The position numbers and the translations under genes are program-made. DNA of 64,000 nt, taken from positions 1 to 64,000 of the forward strand of contig CAYXYB010000009.1 in NCBI GenBank assembly GCA_964469215.1, in the 5' to 3' direction. This DNA comes from SKPS01 sp964469215 (GTDB taxonomy: Bacteria > Bacteroidota > Bacteroidia > Bacteroidales > SKPS01). This document shows, in pieces, positions 57,721-64,000 of the stretch. Each line of letters opens with the position of its first letter. Positions within the stretch are counted from its first letter, which is position 1. Under the pieces are notes generated by a model. The model saw only the letters and a program-made list of their open reading frames with translations. It ran no database searches and had not been told where the DNA came from.

Positions 57721-60516
57721 ATGGAAAGGAAGCGGTTGTTTCTTCTTGACGCCATGGCGTTGATATACAGGGCATATTTTGCGATGATAAAGACACCAAG
57801 GATCAACAGTAAAGGGCAGAACACATCGGCGATACTTGGGTTCACCAACACTTTATTTGAACTGTTGCAGAAGGAGCAGCCCACTCACATTGGGGTGGCT
57901 TTTGACTCGCGTGGCCCTACGATCCGTCACGAGGCTTTTGCAGATTATAAAGCTACGCGGGATGCGATGCCTGAGGACATTTCAGAGTCGTTGCCATGGA
58001 TCAGAAAAATGATAGAGGCGTTCAACATACCTTCGGTTGAGCTGGAGGGTTATGAGGCGGACGATCTGATCGGAACCCTGGCGAAGAGGGCGTCGGAGGA
58101 GGGTTTTGAAGTTTTTATGATGACACCTGACAAGGACTTCGGGCAACTGGTTTCAGACAGGATAAAGATATACAAACCTGCCAGAATGGGCAATGGTGTG
58201 GAGTTGCTTGGGGTGAAGGAGGTTTGTGACAGGTATGGCATTGAGAGGCCGGAGCAGTTAAAAGACATACTTGCGTTATGGGGCGATGCTTCCGACAACA
58301 TACCAGGGATACCTGGGATAGGTGAAAAAACTGCGATTGCTTTGATTAAGGAGTACGGATCTGTTGAGGGGTTACTTGCCGACACTTCGCAATTGAAGGG
58401 GAAAATGAAGGAGAATGTAGAGAAGTTTGCCAAGCAGGGGTTATTATCGAAGCAGCTAGCCACCATCATCACTGATGTGCCTGTAAAATTTGATGCCGAA
58501 GCATTGAAGATGGAGGAGCCTGACAGAAGGATGCTGGCAGAGATATTTGATGAGCTGGAGTTCCGCACGTTGAAGGCGCGGGTTTTGGGAGAGCGACACC
58601 CCCAGCCACCTGGATTAAAGGCTGTTGATGAATCGAAACGGAAAGAAGGGGTACAAACTTCATTATTCGACACTCCTGAATATACCTCTGGTGTTAAGGA
58701 AATGAAGAACATAAATAGTGATCCGCACACATATCATCTGGTAACGGATGCCGCAGGGAGGAGATCCCTGATAAAGATTCTGTCGGAGTGTGATGAATTC
58801 TGTTTTGACACTGAGACAACCGGCCTGGACACGTTAATCGCGGATCTGGTTGGGATTTCCTTCAGCATAAAGCCCGGAGAGGCATGGTTTGTTCTGCTTC
58901 CTGAGGGTAGGGATGAGTGCCTGAAGGTTTTGGAGGAGTTCAGGCCACTGTTTGAGGATCCGTCCAAGGGTAAGACGGGTCAGAACCTGAAGTTCGACAT
59001 TCAGGTGCTGATGAGGCATGGAATCAGGGTGTCGGGACTTTTATCCGACACAATGGTGGCACACTATCTTTTACAGCCCGAGATGCGTCACAACATGGAT
59101 TTTCTGGCAGAGAGTTACCTTAATTACTCTGCGATAAAGCTTGAGTCGCTTATTGGCAAAAGGGGGAAGGGGCAGTTGAATGTCAGGGATATAGAAACGG
59201 AGGTTCTTAAAGATTATGCATGTGAAGATGCTGACATTACATTACAGCTAGCAGCCATCTTTATGCCGAAACTTAAGGAGGAGGGAGCAGAGATATTGTA
59301 CCGTGATGTTGAGGCTCCGCTGGTTCATGTTCTGGCCATCATGGAACATAACGGGGTGTTCATAGATGTACCTGCACTTGAGGAGTATTCTTATCAGCTT
59401 TTACATGAGATCAGAGAGGTTGAGGAGAGGATATATGGATATTCGGGTTACCCTTTCAATATATCATCTCCCCGGCAGCTTGGTGAGGTTTTGTTCGACC
59501 GGTTGAAGATTGCGCCATCGCCAAAAAAGACGAAGACAAAGCAGTACAGTACCGGCGAGGAGATCTTGAGCAAGCTGGTCAACAATCATCCGATTGTGGC
59601 GGAGATTCTGGAGTACCGTTCACTGACGAAGCTTAAATCCACCTATGTTGACACCTTTCCCCAGCTCATACATCCGATAACTGGTAGGGTGCATACATCT
59701 TATAATCAGACTGTTACTGCCACCGGCAGGTTAAGCTCCAACAATCCCAACTTACAGAACATACCCATAAGAACTGAGCGTGGGAGGGAGATAAGGCGGG
59801 CATTTATTGCGGGTGGACCTGACAGGGTTCTTGTTGCTGCCGACTATTCCCAGATAGAGTTACGCATCATTGCTCATCTGAGTGGTGACACCCTTATGCA
59901 GGAGGCTTTCCGTCAGGGACATGATATTCACACTGCTACTGCTGCCGGGATTTATGGGATTGAGTTGGGTGATGTAACACTGGATCAGAGGAGATATGCC
60001 AAGATGGTAAACTTCAGTATTATTTACGGTATTTCTGCATTCGGCCTTTCAGAGAGGCTAAGCATCCCCAGGTGGGAGGCAGCCACAATCATTGAAGAGT
60101 ATTTTGCCCAGTATCCCGGTATCAGGAGGTTTATGGATGATCAGATTTTGCTGGCGAGGCAGCAGGGGTATGTTGAGACGATGCTGGGCAGGCGCAGATA
60201 TCTGCGGGACATCAATTCGGGCAACAGCTTCATGCGGCAGTTTGCTGAGCGGAACGCAATTAATGCACCTATTCAGGGAACATCGGCAGACATGATAAAG
60301 ATAGCCATGGTGAATATCCAAAGGGAGTTTGAAAGGATGAAGCTGAGGTCATTGATGATAATGCAGGTGCATGACGAACTTGTGTTTGATGTTTACAGGG
60401 ATGAACTTGAGGTGGTTAAGCCGGTTATAATCAATGGGATGCAGGAAGCCTTGCCACTGTCTGTTCCTGTAGATGTAGACATCAAATCGGGGGATAACTG
60501 GCTGGAAGCACACTGA
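57721..60516 (+). CDS. polA: DNA polymerase I
   Basis: This 931-residue repair polymerase has all three domains: 5'-3' exonuclease (about 1-290, with YEADDLIGTLA and GIPGIGEKTA), 3'-5' exonuclease (about 335-520, with an intact FDTETTGLDT motif and the CEDADIT segment) and polymerase (about 540-931, motif A VAADYSQIELRI, motif B RYAKMVNFSIIYG, motif C MQVHDELVFD). The intact DxE motif suggests that proofreading is active, unlike in some thermophiles. It acts in Okazaki-fragment maturation and repair. Confidence 0.97.
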   Translation: MERKRLFLLDAMALIYRAYFAMIKTPRINSKGQNTSAILGFTNTLFELLQKEQPTHIGVAFDSRGPTIRHEAFADYKATRDAMPEDISESLPWIRKMIEAFNIPSVELEGYEADDLIGTLAKRASEEGFEVFMMTPDKDFGQLVSDRIKIYKPARMGNGVELLGVKEVCDRYGIERPEQLKDILALWGDASDNIPGIPGIGEKTAIALIKEYGSVEGLLADTSQLKGKMKENVEKFAKQGLLSKQLATIITDVPVKFDAEALKMEEPDRRMLAEIFDELEFRTLKARVLGERHPQPPGLKAVDESKRKEGVQTSLFDTPEYTSGVKEMKNINSDPHTYHLVTDAAGRRSLIKILSECDEFCFDTETTGLDTLIADLVGISFSIKPGEAWFVLLPEGRDECLKVLEEFRPLFEDPSKGKTGQNLKFDIQVLMRHGIRVSGLLSDTMVAHYLLQPEMRHNMDFLAESYLNYSAIKLESLIGKRGKGQLNVRDIETEVLKDYACEDADITLQLAAIFMPKLKEEGAEILYRDVEAPLVHVLAIMEHNGVFIDVPALEEYSYQLLHEIREVEERIYGYSGYPFNISSPRQLGEVLFDRLKIAPSPKKTKTKQYSTGEEILSKLVNNHPIVAEILEYRSLTKLKSTYVDTFPQLIHPITGRVHTSYNQTVTATGRLSSNNPNLQNIPIRTERGREIRRAFIAGGPDRVLVAADYSQIELRIIAHLSGDTLMQEAFRQGHDIHTATAAGIYGIELGDVTLDQRRYAKMVNFSIIYGISAFGLSERLSIPRWEAATIIEEYFAQYPGIRRFMDDQILLARQQGYVETMLGRRRYLRDINSGNSFMRQFAERNAINAPIQGTSADMIKIAMVNIQREFERMKLRSLMIMQVHDELVFDVYRDELEVVKPVIINGMQEALPLSVPVDVDIKSGDNWLEAH

Positions 60517-61959
60517 TCAGTCGGGCAGAGTATTCTTATAATCCAGATAACGGTTATAGACTTTAGCGACAAATCTTCGGGTTTCCCTTCCGCGGGCGTA
60601 ACCTCCCTTCACAATGGGATCGTTGTAGTACTGAGGTTTTGATTTCAGGAGGAGGTATTTTTCCGCTATTTCCCATCTTGTCGGGTCTTCATCGTATTTT
60701 TTTGCGAGACTATAGGCATCCATTATATGGCTCATTCCAATATTGTAGCAAGCCAGGACATATTTTGCCCTTTCGGCCGGATCAATAATATCTTCGGGTA
60801 GTTTTTCATTAAGAAAATTTATCAATCTAATTCCACCTTTCAACTGATCTTCAGGACTATAAAGGTTTTTAACTCCGAATTTATATGCCGTTCCCGGCAT
60901 AAGTTGCATAAGCCCTGTTGCACCGGCCCATGATTGTGCCATTGGATTAAACCTCGACTCTTCATAAATAAGAGAAGCAACAAGCCGCCAGTCCCATGGA
61001 CCATCCTTGCTGTGTTTTCTGATAAGGTTATCGTATTTCGAGAGCTTTCCACCTTTAACTGAATGATATTCGATATTTTTAAGGTGGGCTGATTTCTTGC
61101 TTACAAAATATTTCTTAAAAATCTTTGAATATGTTTTTGTGGAGATGAAGGTACTGATCCATTGATTGATAGCGGCACGGAGTGAGTCGGAACCGGGTTT
61201 CACTGCCCAGGCTACATCCTGCGGAAAGCTGATGTCGGTTTCTATATCGATATTATCATACCAGGTTGAGTTTACCATTGCCACATGCTGATCTGCGACG
61301 GTATATTCAATACTTCCTTCCGAGACCATTGCAATTAGCTCTTCGGTATCCTGATCAACCTCTATAATGGTTATGGGAGCTCCTATTTCCGCGGAGAGGT
61401 TCCTGAGTCTGAGGCGATGTGCTGAATTTTTCTGCACATGAATTGTTTTTCCTGCAAGATCCGTCTGCTTTCTTACCAGATTGGTATCTACATCGGTTTT
61501 TTTTCTTTTCACGAACCCGTCCGTTTTCTTCTGAACCAATACCTGCCTTGTCTGGCTCAGTGGTATGGTAAAATCGAGGAGGTCGTTGCGGGGTGTGGTT
61601 ACTGTGAGGTCCATGGCAATAAGATCTGCCTCGGCTGAAGTGAGGCGGAGTATGCTCTCCTCAATGCTTCCCGTGGTAATGATCTTAAGTGCAACGCCAA
61701 GATGCTTTGCAAAATTTGTTAGCAATTCGTATTGATAACCCATTGGCTGACCCTTATAGATGAAGTAGCTGGTGGAGCTGTTATCGGTAATAGCGATCAG
61801 GGTATCGCGTTTCATTATTAAGTCGAAGTTGTCGTAACTAACCTCTTCGGGTTCTTTGGGATTGTGAAAGAAGATGAGGTATCCGGAAAGGCCAACCAGT
61901 ACAAGAAAAAAAAGAAGTACTATAAAATCACCCGGCCTTCTGACAAGGTTTTTTATCAT
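60517..61959 (-). CDS. mltF: MltF-type membrane-bound lytic transglycosylase
   Basis: This 480-residue protein has one N-terminal transmembrane helix (IVLLFFLVLVGLSGYLIFF), a periplasmic solute-binding family 3 domain (about 48-280) and an SLT lysozyme-like domain (about 310-440) with catalytic Glu in LIYEESRFNP and the GATGLMQLMPGTA motif. The plan matches MltF: peptidoglycan cleavage controlled by binding of a muropeptide to the regulatory domain. It is convergent with polA, whose stop lies one base away. A TATCTTGCACC element precedes the start by 22 bases. Confidence 0.88.
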   Translation of the reverse strand: MIKNLVRRPGDFIVLLFFLVLVGLSGYLIFFHNPKEPEEVSYDNFDLIMKRDTLIAITDNSSTSYFIYKGQPMGYQYELLTNFAKHLGVALKIITTGSIEESILRLTSAEADLIAMDLTVTTPRNDLLDFTIPLSQTRQVLVQKKTDGFVKRKKTDVDTNLVRKQTDLAGKTIHVQKNSAHRLRLRNLSAEIGAPITIIEVDQDTEELIAMVSEGSIEYTVADQHVAMVNSTWYDNIDIETDISFPQDVAWAVKPGSDSLRAAINQWISTFISTKTYSKIFKKYFVSKKSAHLKNIEYHSVKGGKLSKYDNLIRKHSKDGPWDWRLVASLIYEESRFNPMAQSWAGATGLMQLMPGTAYKFGVKNLYSPEDQLKGGIRLINFLNEKLPEDIIDPAERAKYVLACYNIGMSHIMDAYSLAKKYDEDPTRWEIAEKYLLLKSKPQYYNDPIVKGGYARGRETRRFVAKVYNRYLDYKNTLPD

Positions 61960-61981
61960 ATTTCAGAGTATGAAAAATCAA

Positions 61982-61992
61982 GGTGCAAGATA
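61982..61992 (-). promoter_or_regulatory. Variant -7 box TATCTTGCACC for the mltF-like gene
   Basis: Reverse-strand copy of the 11-mer found before ribE and rpoN, 22 bases before the ATG at 61959. Confidence 0.5.
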
Positions 61993-62020
61993 AGAAAAAA
62001 TACCAAAAGCATTATTGAGA

Positions 62021-64000
62021 TCATTTTGAAGATTTTATTTCTGGGAGGCCTGTTGTGCGGGTTGCGTTCCATTTACCGGATATTCTTTGCAACGAGGTTT
62101 TTGTGGTAAACCCTGAAGAGCTGCGGGTATTATTATTTGTGAATGAAGCGTTTTGAACAGGTGCAATAATTTCCAGAAAGGTTCCTGTATTCTGGTCTGC
62201 AGTATTATTTTCAACCTTCAGATTTCCAGTCCCTGCGTTGGAGATTGCTATAACGATGGTGTTTTTATGCGAAACCCTTCCCGAAAATGAGTTGCCAGAA
62301 ATATCAATACTCAGACCGGGTGTGGATGTGTTTACCATAATGATCCTTTCAGGTTTGCCATCGCTGTTAGCAAGGGTGAACCTGTTGCCGGTTATTTTGC
62401 CAGACTCTTCATTGCAGAACATCAAAATATTTTTCCATGATCCATGGATTATCACAACATTATCGAGAAAGAGGCTTTTATTGTTCATTATAAACAGAGG
62501 GTTCCCGGTTGAGGATGCAAAAATTTCAAAGTTATTGCCCTTCACCTGTGCCGTATTCCAAAGGTTTCCGATAGATGTTGTTCCTCTTACTGTAAACCTG
62601 TTTCCTGATAATAAAAGATTGTTGAACCTGGTTGATGGCATGAAAGTGCCGTTGGTTATTGTGATCTTATTTTCTGAAAGTTCAATTTCATACCGTTGTG
62701 TACTCTCCTCTTTCAGCAGGTCTCCTGCAACTGTAATGTCCGGGTTGTTGCGGATGATAAATGATGATTTGCTGTTACGATTAAGGATTCTGAAAGCATA
62801 ACCGGAACCCTGCATCAGATGATTCCCGGAGATAACGGCAACCGGGACTGTTTTATCATTGGTGCAAAGTTTTAACGCGGTGGTGGAAGCAGCTTTGCTT
62901 TCAAGAACATTGTTTTCTATTTTTAATTTACCAGAATAATAACATGTTATGAGTTGTGAGAAGTCGGCAATATCGATCAGGTATCTGATGGTATTGCCAG
63001 AAATGGTAATGCCGGTTCCAAAATCTTTCTGGCAGATTGCTCCTTCACCAAAACCGGCATTAATAAGAGTGTTACCGGCAATTGTACAATTGTTGGCTTT
63101 GACATAAATCCCCTCGGAACCGGTCTTTATCCTTGAGTTACTGCCAACACCTCCGTTATAAACATTTTCGATTTGATTATTAATTATTTCGATCCTGTTA
63201 CCAGTTGCAAAAACTGCATGACACTCAAATCCTTCCTGTCCTTTCAGATTTGGCCCACAGAAAACATTTGAGATCCGGTTTCCGCAGACAACATAATCTC
63301 CTTTAGCAGTATCGAGGTGGTAGTTTACAGCGGTATTGCCCAGTCTTATGGCATTTGATTGTGCATCGAGGCCGGTGCTGCCAAGGTTGTTGAACACATT
63401 ATTACGAATGTTCACATATTTAAGCCAGGAAAGGAGTTCCACTCCGGAGGAACATTGTTCGAACCGGTTTCCGTTGATATCTACATTTATGATTTTTAGC
63501 TTCAGGTTGGAGTTTGATGCAAATACAGGTTTGCCGATACCTGAAAAATTGTTGTTGGTGATTTTCACCCCGTCAATTGTCCGGTCGTGGTCGAAGAAGA
63601 AGCAGATGAAAAAACCTGAAAATGACAAATCCATTACCGATAATGAATTTTTCACGGTAAATCTGCAGGCATTTCCTCCATCTCCTCTGATTAGGGAACC
63701 TGCCAGGCCTTTCAGTGTTATTGGTTTATTAATGATTATATTGATACCAGGGATAAAATATTTTGTTGAGAATAACACTTCAGGGAAGGCGCGGATGGCA
63801 GCAGCGACGGCAGTGGCATCGTTTGATTTATTATCTCCACGTGCGCCGAACCATTCGGGCATGGCGACAGTTTTTACAAATGTCCCGGATATCAATGTGC
63901 CGGGGTCAAGTATTTCGGTACGTCTTGATACTATCGTGGTATTATTGGCAACCAGGCTTTTAATGGTTTTCAGAGATCCCCCTTTGAACAACAGGGTAAC
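62021..64000 (-). CDS. Parallel beta-helix (pectate lyase-like) protein, 5' end outside the window
   Basis: The reading frame is open to the right edge, so the start and any signal peptide are missing; at least 659 residues are present. Near the visible N terminus is MPEWFGARGDNKSNDATAV, the start motif of pectate-lyase-3/GH28-like beta helices (GAxGDxxxDDT). The body is a long series of rungs with NxF/NxI asparagine ladders (KITNNNFSGIG, VDINGNRFEQC, VNIRNNVFNN), and the C terminus is basic with no T9SS domain. It is probably a surface or secreted carbohydrate-binding or -cleaving protein. Catalytic residues cannot be assigned. Confidence 0.7.
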   Translation of the reverse strand, partial: VTLLFKGGSLKTIKSLVANNTTIVSRRTEILDPGTLISGTFVKTVAMPEWFGARGDNKSNDATAVAAAIRAFPEVLFSTKYFIPGINIIINKPITLKGLAGSLIRGDGGNACRFTVKNSLSVMDLSFSGFFICFFFDHDRTIDGVKITNNNFSGIGKPVFASNSNLKLKIINVDINGNRFEQCSSGVELLSWLKYVNIRNNVFNNLGSTGLDAQSNAIRLGNTAVNYHLDTAKGDYVVCGNRISNVFCGPNLKGQEGFECHAVFATGNRIEIINNQIENVYNGGVGSNSRIKTGSEGIYVKANNCTIAGNTLINAGFGEGAICQKDFGTGITISGNTIRYLIDIADFSQLITCYYSGKLKIENNVLESKAASTTALKLCTNDKTVPVAVISGNHLMQGSGYAFRILNRNSKSSFIIRNNPDITVAGDLLKEESTQRYEIELSENKITITNGTFMPSTRFNNLLLSGNRFTVRGTTSIGNLWNTAQVKGNNFEIFASSTGNPLFIMNNKSLFLDNVVIIHGSWKNILMFCNEESGKITGNRFTLANSDGKPERIIMVNTSTPGLSIDISGNSFSGRVSHKNTIVIAISNAGTGNLKVENNTADQNTGTFLEIIAPVQNASFTNNNTRSSSGFTTKTSLQRISGKWNATRTTGLPEIKSSK

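Noticed and set aside
1..64000. CRISPR array, prophage or complete insertion sequence
   Set aside because: No regularly spaced repeats with unique spacers, no phage structural genes and no transposase frame are seen on either strand.

Overview
The window is chromosomal DNA of a member of the Bacteroidota, most likely an uncultured Bacteroidales-type lineage. The evidence is type IX secretion (T9SS) C-terminal sorting domains, a TonB-dependent receptor with a carboxypeptidase-like plug extension, a DUF4249 lipoprotein, an S46 dipeptidyl peptidase, a C25 (gingipain-type) peptidase, many lipoproteins, no useful Shine-Dalgarno sequences, and repeated -7 boxes of the Bacteroidota form TAnnTTTG(C). 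There is no rRNA, CRISPR array or prophage; one tRNA gene (Cys) is present.

Region 1 (1-2400) is accessory. A 1.9 kb A+T-rich segment holds a translationally coupled MT-A70 adenine methyltransferase and a PD-(D/E)XK nuclease, bounded by near-identical 14-bp inverted repeats. One repeat ends a tyrosine-recombinase remnant exactly inside its conserved LRYIQELLGH motif. An integron-attC-like motif lies at the left edge. This is the most likely mobile or novel piece of the window.

Region 2 (2400-15000) is envelope and peptide use: tRNA-Cys, an adenosine deaminase-family enzyme, a secreted C25 peptidase, a minus-strand operon (small membrane peptide, TonB receptor, DUF4249 lipoprotein, two-DTG aspartic protease with PDZ, exported protein), an M3 peptidase and a thioredoxin-like protein.

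Region 3 (15000-34700) is largely housekeeping: riboflavin synthase, Dus, SprT-like protein, mannose-1-phosphate guanylyltransferase, an S46 dipeptidyl peptidase, a candidate small RNA whose terminator loop contains the hemW promoter, a GH3-LysE-TonB-C-muramidase operon, frr, a radical SAM/SPASM protein, an AI-2E family permease and mrdA-rodA.

Region 4 (34700-49100) has a LuxE-like acyl-protein synthetase, cysC-cysD-cysN for making PAPS, two paralogous TonB proteins around a T9SS cargo, gcvH-vanZ, a two-component system divergent from an exported protein across a 10-bp-phased TTAAC array, and a tdk-PPIase-pheS cluster.

Region 5 (49100-64000) has an M28 peptidase, rsmI, asnS, rpoN, a PAP2-related membrane protein, lipB-lipA, polA, an MltF-type transglycosylase, and a beta-helix protein cut by the right edge. 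The sequence TATCTTGCACC recurs 21-22 nt before the start codons of ribE, rpoN and the mltF-like gene, which suggests a local promoter variant.
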